Source: BOG-908 sp964242115 (lineage in GTDB: Bacteria > Pseudomonadota > Alphaproteobacteria > Acetobacterales > Acetobacteraceae). Taken from it: 64,000 nt of DNA. The stretch lies in assembly GCA_964242115.1 (NCBI GenBank), contig CAXSZX010000001.1:434001-498000 (forward strand), read 5' to 3'. Each line of letters opens with the position of its first letter. Position 1 is the stretch's first letter. This document shows positions 45,332-53,085 of this stretch, in pieces. The position numbers were made by a program, and so were the translations under genes. The notes under the pieces are model-generated. The model searched no databases. It saw nothing but the letters and a program-made list of their open reading frames with translations, and was not told the DNA's origin.

Positions 45332-46525
45332 TCAGCCTGAAAGCTGCGCGGCGATCCGGTCCACCAGCCGGCGCGCGACCTCGTCTTTCGGCAGGCTAGG
45401 CCAGTGCTCCGCACCGTCCGCGGTGATCAGGTGCACCTGGTTGCTGGTGCCGCCCATGATGCCGGTCTCCGCGCGTACGTCGTTGGCCACGATCCAGTCG
45501 CAGCCCTTGGCCAGCCGCTTGGCGGTGGCGTAGGCCAGCACGTCGTCGGTCTCAGCGGCGAAACCTACGGCCAAATGCGGGCGCAGCGGCCCGGGGCGGC
45601 ACAGAGTGGCCAGGATGTCCGGGTTGGGGAGCAGGTCCAGCGCGGGGGCGCCGGCGGATTTCTTCAGCTTGGCGGCACTGGCACTGGCCGGGCGCCAGTC
45701 GGCTACCGCGGCGGCGAAGACGGCGGCGTCCGCCGGCAGCGCCTGCTCGCAGGCGGCCAGCATCTGCACGCCGGTCTGCACGCGGTGGGTGGCGACACCG
45801 GGCGGGTCCGGCAGCGACGTCGGGCCGCTGACCAGGGTGACGCGGGCGCCGAGTGCGGCGGCGGCGGCGGCAATGGCGTAGCCTTGGCGGCCGCTGCTGT
45901 GGTTGGCGACGTAGCGGACCGCGTCGATCGGTTCCTGGGTGGGGCCGGCGGTGACCAGGACGTGGCGGCCGGCCAGACGGCCGGACTGCGCGAAGAAGGC
46001 GAGAGTGGCGGCGAGAATGTCCGACGGTTCGGCGAGGCGGCCGGGGCCGAACTCGTGGCAGGCCATCTCGCCCTCGGTGGGGCCGACGAAGCGGACGCCG
46101 CGGCCAGTTAGCGTGGCCACGTTGGCCTGCGTGGCGGGGTGCAGCCACATGCGCAGGTTCATCGCGGGCGCGGCCAGCACCGGCTTGTCGGTGGCGAGCA
46201 GCACGGTGGTAGCCAGGTCGTTGCAGATACCCGCGGCGTGGCGCGCCAGGATGTCGGCGGAGGCGGGGGCGATCACGATCAGGTCGGCGGCGCGGGACAG
46301 CTCGATGTGGCCCATGCGGCTCTCGTCGGTCAGCGACCACATGTCGGTGTAGACGTGGTTTTCGGTGAGCGCCTGCAGCGAAAGCGGGGTCACGAACTGC
46401 GCGCCTGCCTCGGTCAGCAGGGCGGTGACCCCGATCCCGGCGCGGCGGCACAGGCGCACAAGCTCGAGCGACTTGAAGGCGGCGATCCCGCCGGCGACGA
46501 CCAGTAGGATCCGCCGCTGAGTCAG
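45332..46525 (-). CDS. coaBC: Bifunctional phosphopantothenoylcysteine decarboxylase/phosphopantothenate-cysteine ligase
   Basis: Catalyses two consecutive steps of coenzyme A synthesis. The CoaC flavoprotein half begins LLVVAGGIAAFKSLELVR and includes VTPLSLQALT, IAPASADILARHAAG, PAMNLRMW and GPTEGEMACHEFGPGR. The CoaB half starts HVLVTAGPTQEPIDAVRYVANHSSGRQGYA and has VGFAAETDD and KGCDWIVANDV. The N-terminus is complete only if translation begins upstream of any ATG, GTG or TTG. At the expected position the codon is AGG (46534-46532), and a CTG at 46525 follows GGGAGG by 6 bp, so a CTG start is proposed. That gives 397 residues. It lies downstream of ubiE across a tandem repeat. Confidence 0.85.
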   Translation of the reverse strand: MTQRRILLVVAGGIAAFKSLELVRLCRRAGIGVTALLTEAGAQFVTPLSLQALTENHVYTDMWSLTDESRMGHIELSRAADLIVIAPASADILARHAAGICNDLATTVLLATDKPVLAAPAMNLRMWLHPATQANVATLTGRGVRFVGPTEGEMACHEFGPGRLAEPSDILAATLAFFAQSGRLAGRHVLVTAGPTQEPIDAVRYVANHSSGRQGYAIAAAAAALGARVTLVSGPTSLPDPPGVATHRVQTGVQMLAACEQALPADAAVFAAAVADWRPASASAAKLKKSAGAPALDLLPNPDILATLCRPGPLRPHLAVGFAAETDDVLAYATAKRLAKGCDWIVANDVRAETGIMGGTSNQVHLITADGAEHWPSLPKDEVARRLVDRIAAQLSG

Positions 46526-46650
46526 AGCCGCCCTCCCGAGTGGATGCGTTTCGGTGTCAAAGCCGCCATCCCGAGTGGATGCGTTTCGGTTTCAGAGCCG
46601 CCATCCCGAGTGGATGCGTTTCGGTTTCAGAGCCGCCATCCCGAGTGGAT
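46526..46650. repeat. 35-bp tandem repeat spanning ubiE end and coaBC start
   Basis: Copies begin at 46526, 46561, 46596 and 46631, each spelling AGCCGCCATCCCGAGTGGAT (the first has CCTC instead of CATC), followed by GCGTTTCGGT. The copy at 46631 is the true 3' end of ubiE (codons for HSGWRL); the others are duplicates lying between its stop and coaBC. Because 35 is not a multiple of 3, the copies fall in different frames. Confidence 0.95.
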
Positions 46651-47433
46651 GGCGGCGATGCCGCCGGAGAGGTTTTCGTAGGACACCCGTTCCAGCCCGG
46701 CCTGCGCCATCATCGAGGCCAGGCTCTCCTGGTCGGGGAAGGTGCGGATGCTCTCTGCGAGGTAGCGGTAGCTCTCGCTGTCGCCGGCGACCAGCTTGCC
46801 CACGCGGGGCAGCACGTCGAACGACCAGCGGTCGTAGAGCGGGTCCAGCACGGCCACCTGCAGGCGGGAGAACTCCAGGCAGAAGAAGCGGCCGCCGGGT
46901 TTCAGCACGCGGCGGGCCTCGCGCAGCACGGCCGGCTTGTCGGTGCAGTTGCGCAGGCCGAAGGCGATGCTGACGGTGTCCACGCAGCCGCTGGGGAAGG
47001 GCAGCATCTCGGCGTCGGCGACCGTGTAGGTGAAGGGGGCGACGATGCCGCGGCCGATGGCGCGGTCCCGCCCGCCGGACAGCATGGCGGCGTTGATGTC
47101 GGTGAGGAACACCGGCCCGCCGCCGCGGCGCAGCCAGGCGGTGGCGACGTCGCCGGTGCCCGACGCCAGGTCGAGCAGGGTTTTCGCCGGTGAGGGACGC
47201 ATGCGGGTGGCGAAGATGGACTTCCAGACGCGGTGGATGCCGAGCGACATCAGGTCGTTCATCACGTCGTATTTCGGCGCCACGCTGTCGAACACGGCGC
47301 GCACCATCGGTTTCTTCGCCGAAGCCGGCACGCGGCGGTAGCCGAAATCGGCCTCCGGCGCTGGCGCCGGGGCGGTTGCCGTGTCGGGGATGGCGCCCGG
47401 GGGCGTTCTGTTGGCGGTCTGGTTGTCGGTCAC
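46627..47433 (-). CDS. ubiE: Ubiquinone/menaquinone methyltransferase UbiE
   Basis: SAM-dependent C-methyltransferase of quinone biosynthesis, 268 residues from a GTG at 47433. Visible motifs: VFDSVAPKYDVMNDLMSLGIHRVWK, the SAM-binding LLDLASGTGDVA, DINAAMLSGG, ADAEMLPF, IAFGLRNCTDK and GGRFFCLEFS. The C-terminus ends SGGIAAIHSGWRL as in other UbiE proteins. An N-terminal Pro/Ala-rich extension of about 35 residues precedes the domain. The start lies only 27 bp from the ATG of divergent mutM, so the two promoters must overlap the opposite coding regions. The same ubiE-coaBC/mutM arrangement is seen in other alphaproteobacteria. Confidence 0.94.
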   Translation of the reverse strand: MTDNQTANRTPPGAIPDTATAPAPAPEADFGYRRVPASAKKPMVRAVFDSVAPKYDVMNDLMSLGIHRVWKSIFATRMRPSPAKTLLDLASGTGDVATAWLRRGGGPVFLTDINAAMLSGGRDRAIGRGIVAPFTYTVADAEMLPFPSGCVDTVSIAFGLRNCTDKPAVLREARRVLKPGGRFFCLEFSRLQVAVLDPLYDRWSFDVLPRVGKLVAGDSESYRYLAESIRTFPDQESLASMMAQAGLERVSYENLSGGIAAIHSGWRL

Positions 47434-47460
47434 GGCTGGTGTATAGCCTGCGGTCGCACG

Positions 47461-48306
47461 ATGCCGGAACTCCCTGAAGTAGAAACCGTGATGCGCGGGC
47501 TGGCGGCCCGGCTGGACGGGCGCGTGATCACCGCAGCCGAACTGCGCCGGCCGGATCTGCGCTGGGCGGTGCCCGACGGGTTTGCCGCACGCCTGACCGG
47601 CGCGCGGGTGGCGGGCTTCCGCCGGCGTGGCAAATACATCCTGATGCGGCTCTCCGGTGGTGACAGCGTGGTGCTGCATCTGGGCATGTCCGGCCGAATG
47701 AACATCACCGTGGCACCGGCCAGCGTCCCCCTGCCGGTGATGCACGAACATCTGGTGCTGACCACCGACGAGGGCTGCCGCATCGCCTTCGTGGACCCAC
47801 GCCGATTCGGCAGCCTGGACCTGGTGGCCACCGACGCGGAGGAGAGCCACCGGCTGTTGGCCGGAATGGGCTCGGAGCCGTTGGAACCGGAGTTCGACGC
47901 GGCCTACCTGTCGTCCATGCTGGCGGGGCGTCGCACGCCCATCAAGGCAGCGCTGCTGGACCAGACCGTGGTGGCGGGGTTGGGCAACATCTACGTGTGC
48001 GAGGCGCTGTTCCGCGCGCACGTCTCGCCGCGGCGGCTGGCGGCCAGCGTGGCCGGGGCGCGGGCGGCGCGGCTGGTGCCGCAGATAAAGGCGACGCTGC
48101 AGGACGCGATTGCCGCCGGGGGGTCATCCTTGCGGGACTACGTGCAGCCGAGCGGGGAGCTCGGATACTTCCAGCATGCGTGGCGGGTATATGCGCGGGA
48201 GGGTCAGCCGTGCGAGCGCTGCCCGGGGAAGCCGGATTGCGCGGGTGTGCAGCGGATTGTGCAGTCTGGGCGCAGCACGTTTTTCTGTGCGCGCACGCAG
48301 AGGTAA
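47461..48306 (+). CDS. mutM: Formamidopyrimidine-DNA glycosylase with altered zinc finger
   Basis: Base-excision repair enzyme removing 8-oxoguanine and formamidopyrimidines. It starts MPELPEVETVMRGL, giving the catalytic Pro2 and Glu3, and contains HLGMSGRM, the H2TH region (IKAALLDQTVVAGLGNIYV) with the conserved Lys, and LRDYVQPSGELGYFQ. The C-terminal zinc finger reads CERCPGKPDC, RIVQSGRSTFFCARTQR: the usual final CPxCQ is CARTQ, so the fourth cysteine is Thr (ACG), while an extra Cys occurs in PDC. The length of 281 residues is otherwise normal. It is divergent from ubiE. Its TAA overlaps the left arm of an intergenic element. Confidence 0.93.
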   Translation: MPELPEVETVMRGLAARLDGRVITAAELRRPDLRWAVPDGFAARLTGARVAGFRRRGKYILMRLSGGDSVVLHLGMSGRMNITVAPASVPLPVMHEHLVLTTDEGCRIAFVDPRRFGSLDLVATDAEESHRLLAGMGSEPLEPEFDAAYLSSMLAGRRTPIKAALLDQTVVAGLGNIYVCEALFRAHVSPRRLAASVAGARAARLVPQIKATLQDAIAAGGSSLRDYVQPSGELGYFQHAWRVYAREGQPCERCPGKPDCAGVQRIVQSGRSTFFCARTQR

Positions 48307-48355
48307 GAAAGCAAGCGGTTCTTTCTTGAAAAAAGAACCAAGAAACTTCTGTTTC
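48305..48355. repeat. Intergenic paired-hairpin element, left arm only
   Basis: Class A arm (GGTTC/GAACC) overlapping the mutM TAA stop codon. The core and right arm are lost, and the VOC gene starts 51 bp later. Confidence 0.82.
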
Positions 48356-48406
48356 CCTAGCCAGCCGCTCTGATACGGTAGGGCACCGTTGCAGCGGAGA
48401 ACAGAC

Positions 48407-48832
48407 ATGGAGAAGATCAAGACGCCGCCCTCGCCGGACGGGGTGATCGCCTACTTGACGGTGACCGACGGCGAGGCGGCCATCGCCTTCTACCGGGCGG
48501 CTTTCAATGCTGAGGAGGTTTTCCGCAACCTGGCCGATGACGGCAAGCGCCTGCTGCACGCGCGGCTCGCAATCAACAACGGCATGCTCATGCTGTCGGA
48601 TGACTTCCCGGAATACCGGGGCGGCCAGTCCAGGGCGGCGGCGCCCGGGCAGCCGACGGGCTTCATGCTGGCGATGTCCGTGCCGGATGTGGACGTGCTG
48701 TTCAACCAGGCGATAGCAGCGGGTGCCACGTCGTTGATGCCGCCGGCGGACATGTTCTGGGGCGAGCGGTTCTGCCAGTTGCGCGACCCGTTCGGCCATG
48801 AGTGGGCGCTGAACGGGCCCATCAAAGCATGA
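48407..48832 (+). CDS. PhnB-like VOC family protein
   Basis: A 141-residue glyoxalase-fold protein of the PhnB/YhaV-like group. It starts MEKIKTPPSPDGVIAYLTV (ATG 48407, GGAG 9 bp upstream) and shows AIAFYRAAFNAEEVFR, HARLAINNGMLMLSDDFPEY, GFMLAMSVPDVD, FNQAIAAGAT and FWGERFCQLRDPFGHEWAL, the classic PhnB ending. Despite the name, these proteins are not established phosphonate enzymes and the function is unknown. It stands alone, followed within 5 bp by a partial element. Confidence 0.87.
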   Translation: MEKIKTPPSPDGVIAYLTVTDGEAAIAFYRAAFNAEEVFRNLADDGKRLLHARLAINNGMLMLSDDFPEYRGGQSRAAAPGQPTGFMLAMSVPDVDVLFNQAIAAGATSLMPPADMFWGERFCQLRDPFGHEWALNGPIKA

Positions 48833-48833
48833 A

Positions 48834-48931
48834 GCAAAACTTGTGGTCCCGCTGTCGCGCCGCGTGGAATGGTCCGCGACAGCGCTAGCAAAAGCTTTTT
48901 GCTTCTTTTTCTCGAAAAAGAAGGCCTTGCT
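48834..48931. repeat. Intergenic paired-hairpin element lacking the left hairpin
   Basis: AAGCAAAACTTGTGG, matched core CCGCTGTCGCG / CCGCGACAGC, AAAAGCTTTTTG and class B right arm. The left hairpin is deleted between AAGC and AAAACTT. It lies 1-2 bp after the VOC stop. Confidence 0.9.
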
Positions 48932-48939
48932 GTTCTTCC

Positions 48940-49128
48940 TTACAGAAGAGCTGCCACCGCGCCGCGCCTTTCCTGCACCGCTTCCATGATGGTGCGGACT
49001 GCGTCCTGAAGTTGTTCCAAAAGCACGTCGGCTTGTTCGACGTCGAGTTCGGATATGATCGTCTGTTCGGGCAGGTCGTGGATCAGAACGACCCGGTCGA
49101 ACATCGTGCGTGCTTGGAGAGTGCTCAT
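48940..49128 (-). CDS. Small acidic hypothetical protein
   Basis: A 62-residue frame with no recognised family. It begins MSTLQARTMFDRVVLIHD and continues into a predicted long amphipathic helix (SELDVEQADVLLEQLQDAV, RTIMEAVQERRGAV). Regular codon use and an intergenic element ending 9 bp from its stop codon support a real gene; the absence of a clear ribosome site before the ATG counts against it. It is divergent from the DUF427 gene with 90 bp between. A longer in-frame extension exists but has no support. Confidence 0.5.
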   Translation of the reverse strand: MSTLQARTMFDRVVLIHDLPEQTIISELDVEQADVLLEQLQDAVRTIMEAVQERRGAVAALL

Positions 49129-49218
49129 GACGTCAATCTGCACACGAAATCTTCGGGGCTCAAGGAAAAGTGATACCGCTACCTTAACGAATGTGTCGCT
49201 GTGGTAAATCTGCCCGGT

Positions 49219-49707
49219 ATGCCCAAGCTGTTGGGCATGAGCACCCGACGCCGCGTTGCCGACTTCCCTCGACCCCCCGCCCTGGAGCGTGTTTCCGAGC
49301 CGGTGCGCATCGTGCTCGCCGGCCAGACGGTGGCGCAGACCGACCAGGCCTGGCGCATCCTGGAGACCACGCATCCGCCCACCTACTACCTGCCGATGGC
49401 CGCCTTTGCGCCCGGCGTGCTGGTCCCCCGGCCACGCACCAGCTTCTGCGAGTGGAAGGGCGTGGCCCGTTACCTCAGCGTGACCGCGGGCGGACGGACG
49501 GAGCAGGATGCGGCCTGGACCTACCCCGACCCGTCTTCCGCCTACGCGGCGCTGCGCGACCACGTGGCCGTTTATGCCGGGCGGATGGATGCGTGCTTCG
49601 TGGGCGACGAGCAGGTGACGCCGCAGCCGGGCGGGTTCTACGGCGGGTGGGTTACCAGCGCGTTCGAGGGGCCGTTCAAGGGGGCTCCTGGAACGGAGTA
49701 TTGGTAG
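49219..49707 (+). CDS. DUF427 domain protein
   Basis: A 162-residue protein with a single DUF427 domain, a small beta-rich fold of unknown role found widely in bacteria. Family signatures: VRIVLAGQTVAQTDQAWRIL, ETTHPPTYYLP, SFCEWKGVARY, AAWTYPDP, DHVAVYAGRMDACFVGDE, and the ending QPGGFYGGWVTS, FKGAPGTEYW. The start is uncertain among GTG 49201, ATG 49219 and ATG 49237, all before the conserved region. No neighbour suggests a pathway. Confidence 0.87.
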   Translation: MPKLLGMSTRRRVADFPRPPALERVSEPVRIVLAGQTVAQTDQAWRILETTHPPTYYLPMAAFAPGVLVPRPRTSFCEWKGVARYLSVTAGGRTEQDAAWTYPDPSSAYAALRDHVAVYAGRMDACFVGDEQVTPQPGGFYGGWVTSAFEGPFKGAPGTEYW

Positions 49708-49710
49708 GAG

Positions 49711-49808
49711 AAAGCAAGCGGCTGTCTGAAAAGAACCAAAGAACTTTCGGACCCGATGTCGAGCGGCTAGCTGGACAGGCCTGCTTGTCTGAGAGACAGC
49801 AGCAAAAC
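49711..49808. repeat. Intergenic paired-hairpin element, strongly decayed copy
   Basis: AAAGCAAGCGG with a damaged hairpin and GAACCAAAGAACTTTCGG, then a separate compact class C-like hairpin CCTGCTTGTCTGAGAGACAG at 49784-49806, whose inner TGTCT/AGACA pairs differ from all other copies yet still match. Confidence 0.7.
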
Positions 49809-49840
49809 TGTCTCGTAGCAGCCGCCTGAAACGGCGGCGA

Positions 49841-49973
49841 GAAAGCAAGGCCTTTTTTTTCGAGAAAAAGAAGCAAAAGCTTTTGTCTCTGCTGTCGCGG
49901 ACTCTCCCACAGCGTAAACCCAAAGGAAAAAAGTTTTTTGCTTCTTTTTTTCAAAAAAGAAGCGCTTGCTTTC
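49841..49973. repeat. Intergenic paired-hairpin element, full copy
   Basis: Class B arms on both sides (TTTTTTTCGAGAAAAAG loop left), GCTGTCGCGG core one-sided. Its end touches the stop codon of the M28 peptidase gene. Confidence 0.93.
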
Positions 49974-51307
49974 TACCTCTGCGGCAAAGGATAAGCCGCC
50001 ACCCCCACCCGCCCCGACGCGTCCACCGCGCGCACCCCGAAAATCCAGTCGTCCTTGGACAACGGGAGCGTGACGCTGGTGCCATCTCCCGCGTCGCTCA
50101 CCGCGGTCCAGTCCGCGTCCGTGGTCAGCCGGCGCACCACCTGGTAGCGCGCGGCACCCGGCACCGGCGTCCAGCCCAGCGTGGTGTCGTTGGTCAGCGC
50201 CTTTGTCAGCACCCACGCTTTTTGCGGCCGGCCCGGCCCCGAGGCGAGCGCGGCCAGCACGGCGAGATTGATGCGGGTCACCTGAGCGAGATAGGCGAAG
50301 TCCTCGTATTGCAGCAGGTCGCCATACTGCACGCCGCCTTCCACGCGCACGTCCTGATGCTGGTGGGCGAAGGTCTCCACCGGTTCGGTAAAACGGATGG
50401 CGGCGTAGCCGGCCTTGTTGAAGGATTCGTGGTCGCCGCCGCGCAGGAAGCGGTCGGCGCGGAACACCATGCGGGCGTCGAAGCCGGGCAGGTAGCTGTC
50501 GGCGGTCTCGTGCGTGTAGCGCGCCAGCTCGCGCGATGGCGAGTCGTTCTCGTTGCCGAGCACGTTCACGCGCGCGGGGTCCGCACCGGCCGAAAGCGCC
50601 TCTGAGAAAATGCGGACGTAGTCCGGGTTCTTCTGGCCGCGGTCGCCGACGGAGGCGCCGATGATGTCGTTGTTCAAATCGCCCTGTACGTCCGCGCCGG
50701 CGGCGCGCAAGGTCTGCGCGTGGTGGGCGGAACCGAACAGGCCTTGCTCCTCGGAATCGTACGCGGTGAAGATAACCGTAGCGTGCAGCGGAACGTAAAC
50801 CAGCAGGCGTGCCACTTCGAGCACGGCGGCAACGGACGAGGCGTTGTCGTCCGCACCCGGCGCGTCGCGCGTGCCGTCACTGTCGTCGGTGTTGCGGGAA
50901 TCGTAGTGGCTTGACATCACGTAGGTGCGCCCGCCTGGTTCGTCGCCGCGCAGGGTGGCGACCACGCTGCTGATGGTTACGTCGCGCGGCACACGCTTGC
51001 CGTCGGCCTTCTGCAGGTATTCGTCGAGTGCCACGCTCATCCGGCCGTTACTGGCAGCGGCGATCTGGCGGAACTGTGCGGCGATCCAATCGCGCGCGGC
51101 AAACACGCCGCGGCCGGGCGGGGAGGCTTCGGAGAAGGTGCTGCGGGTGCCAAAGGCCACCAGACGCGCGTCGGTCTCCTGCAGGCGTTGTGGCGAGACG
51201 AGCGGCAGCAGGCGCGTGATCGCCGGGTCGGGCGGCGGTTGCAGGCCGGCGGCCAGGGCGGCGGGGGCTGCGAGCGTGGCGAGGAGGCAGGCGGCGTGGA
51301 GGCGCAT
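49973..51307 (-). CDS. Secreted M28-family zinc aminopeptidase
   Basis: Exported metallopeptidase of 444 residues. The signal peptide (MRLHAACLLATLAAPAALAAG) ends near residue 20. The M28 zinc ligands are visible: His in MSSHYDSRN, Asp in APGADDNASSVA, Glu in TAYDSEEQGLFGS, Asp in the LNNDIIGAS segment and His in FAHQHQDVR. The last 90 residues (WVLTKALTNDTTLGWTPV onward) look like a fibronectin-III-type or PPC accessory domain. The start at ATG 51307 was chosen for the signal peptide; the frame upstream lacks a signal. It probably acts in the periplasm or outside the cell on peptides. Confidence 0.88.
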   Translation of the reverse strand: MRLHAACLLATLAAPAALAAGLQPPPDPAITRLLPLVSPQRLQETDARLVAFGTRSTFSEASPPGRGVFAARDWIAAQFRQIAAASNGRMSVALDEYLQKADGKRVPRDVTISSVVATLRGDEPGGRTYVMSSHYDSRNTDDSDGTRDAPGADDNASSVAAVLEVARLLVYVPLHATVIFTAYDSEEQGLFGSAHHAQTLRAAGADVQGDLNNDIIGASVGDRGQKNPDYVRIFSEALSAGADPARVNVLGNENDSPSRELARYTHETADSYLPGFDARMVFRADRFLRGGDHESFNKAGYAAIRFTEPVETFAHQHQDVRVEGGVQYGDLLQYEDFAYLAQVTRINLAVLAALASGPGRPQKAWVLTKALTNDTTLGWTPVPGAARYQVVRRLTTDADWTAVSDAGDGTSVTLPLSKDDWIFGVRAVDASGRVGVAAYPLPQR

Positions 51308-51387
51308 GGCGGTGACTTTCGTGAAGCGCGGCGACGCTGCTGATCGCACCTCAGGCCTGCGTCGCCTGCCAGTTGGATAGGCGCAGA

Positions 51388-51494
51388 AAAGCAAGGCAAA
51401 AACTTTGTCCCGCTGTCACGGTTCTTTCCGGCGAGCGCGCGACAGCGGAGACAAAAGCTTTTTGCGTCTTTTTCTCGAAGAAGGCCTTGCTTCC
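51388..51494. repeat. Intergenic paired-hairpin element lacking the left hairpin
   Basis: AAGCAAGGCAAAAACTTTG, core CCGCTGTC / GCGACAGCGG, CAAAAGCTTTTTG and class B right arm. As at 48834, the left hairpin alone is missing. Confidence 0.87.
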
Positions 51495-51553
51495 TCGCTT
51501 AGACACTGATCGGGCAGGCTGTGAGAGAGTCCAACGCGAACTCCCTCACAAGC

Positions 51554-52867
51554 TCAATACCGATAAAGCTCGTGCTTGAACGGCCCGTTCACGCTCTGCA
51601 GGTCCAGATACTCCGCCTGCTTGTTGGATAGCTTGGTGAGCTTGGCACCAACCTTTGCCAGATGCAGCGCCGCCACCTTCTCGTCCAGATGCTTCGGCAG
51701 CGTGTACACCTTGCGCTCGTACTGCCCGGGCTTGGCCTGCCACAACTCCAACTGCGCCAGCACCTGGTTGGTGAAGCTCGCCGACATCACGAAGCTCGGG
51801 TGCCCGGTCCCGTTGCCGAGGTTCACCAAGCGGCCTTCGGAGAGCACGATCAGCCGCTTGCCGTCGGGGAACACCACCTCGTCCACCTGCGGCTTGACGT
51901 TTTCCCAGCGGTAGTTGCGCAGGCTCTCGATCTGTATCTCGCTGTCGAAATGGCCGATGTTGCACACGATCGCGCGGTGCTTCATCGCCCGCATGTGGTC
52001 GGCCGTGATCACGTCCACGTTGCCGGTGGCGGTCACGAAGATGTCGCCGCGCGAGGCGGCGTCATCCATCGTGTCCACCTCGTAGCCTTCCATCGCCGCC
52101 TGCAGCGCGCAGATCGGGTCGATCTCGGTCACCACCACGCGGCAGCCGGCGTTGCGCAGCGAGGCGGCGGAGCCCTTGCCCACGTCGCCGAAGCCGGCAA
52201 CCACGGCCACCTTGCCGGCCATCATCACGTCGGTGCCGCGGCGGATGCCGTCCACCAGGCTCTCGCGGCAGCCGTACAGGTTGTCGAACTTCGACTTGGT
52301 CACGCTGTCGTTGACGTTGATCGCCGGCACCTTGAGCGTGCCCTTCTTGGCCATCTCCCACAGCCGGTGCACGCCGGTGGTGGTCTCCTCGGAGATGCCG
52401 CGCACGTCGGCCAGCATGTCGGGGTAGCTGTTGTGCATCAGCAGCGTCAGGTCGCCGCCGTCATCGAGGATCATGTTCGGCGTCCAGCCACCAGGGCCGC
52501 GCACGGTCTGCTCGATGCACCAGTTGAACTCCTCCTCGTTCATGCCCTTCCAGGCGAACACCGGCACGCCGGCGGCCGCCACTGCCGCAGCGGCATGGTC
52601 CTGGGTCGAGAAGATGTTGCAAGAAGACCAGCGCACCGTCGCACCCAGCGCGGTCAGCGTCTCGATCAGCACCGCCGTCTGGATCGTCATGTGCAGGCAG
52701 CCGGCGATGCGCGCGCCGGCCAGCGGCTTGGACGCGCCGTATTCCTCGCGCAGCGCCATCAGGCCGGGCATCTCGTCCTCGGCCATCGAGATCTCCTTGC
52801 GGCCCCACTCGGCCAGGGAGAAATCGCGGACCTTGTAGTCTTCCTGCGTCACGTGGGTGTCGGGCAT
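51554..52867 (-). CDS. ahcY: Adenosylhomocysteinase
   Basis: Hydrolyses S-adenosylhomocysteine to adenosine and homocysteine, completing the methyl cycle that metZ feeds. The 437-residue protein contains RIAGCLHMTIQTAVLIETL, WSSCNIFSTQDHAAAA, DDGGDLTLLMH, the NAD-binding GFGDVGKGSAASLR, VTEIDPICALQAAMEGYEV, ATGNVDVITADHMRAMKH, NIGHFDSEI and the C-terminus NGPFKHELYRY. Length and motifs are standard. The ATG at 52867 has GGAG about 10 bp upstream. A perfect hairpin (TGCGCA / TGCGCA) is present in the leader but does not match a riboswitch I know. Appears monocistronic. Confidence 0.96.
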   Translation of the reverse strand: MPDTHVTQEDYKVRDFSLAEWGRKEISMAEDEMPGLMALREEYGASKPLAGARIAGCLHMTIQTAVLIETLTALGATVRWSSCNIFSTQDHAAAAVAAAGVPVFAWKGMNEEEFNWCIEQTVRGPGGWTPNMILDDGGDLTLLMHNSYPDMLADVRGISEETTTGVHRLWEMAKKGTLKVPAINVNDSVTKSKFDNLYGCRESLVDGIRRGTDVMMAGKVAVVAGFGDVGKGSAASLRNAGCRVVVTEIDPICALQAAMEGYEVDTMDDAASRGDIFVTATGNVDVITADHMRAMKHRAIVCNIGHFDSEIQIESLRNYRWENVKPQVDEVVFPDGKRLIVLSEGRLVNLGNGTGHPSFVMSASFTNQVLAQLELWQAKPGQYERKVYTLPKHLDEKVAALHLAKVGAKLTKLSNKQAEYLDLQSVNGPFKHELYRY

Positions 52868-52942
52868 CTCGGGGGCTCCTTACTTGCGGCTCGTATGCGC
52901 AAAGGGGGCTGCGCATTGCAAGCGCGCCGGGCAAAGGACAGA

Positions 52943-52993
52943 AAGGAAGCAAGACTTCTTTTTGAAAAAAGGAGCAGAAACTGTTGCTCCCGG
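52943..52993. repeat. Intergenic paired-hairpin element, decayed arm
   Basis: AAGGAAGCAAGACTTCTTTTTG with partner AAAAAAGGAGC and AAACTGTTG. Lies between divergent ahcY and the PotD-like gene. Confidence 0.7.
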
Positions 52994-53085
52994 GGGGCTG
53001 GACTGCCGACCGGCCACGTCGCCCGGCACTGGTCTTCCGTCTGGGGGCTTGTAGGATCGGGTTATACCGACACCAGGGTAGGTTG

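Noticed and set aside
52868..52943. A possible SAH or SAM/SAH riboswitch upstream of ahcY
   Set aside because: Only a simple TGCGCA/TGCGCA hairpin is visible. The conserved core sequences of those riboswitch classes were not found.
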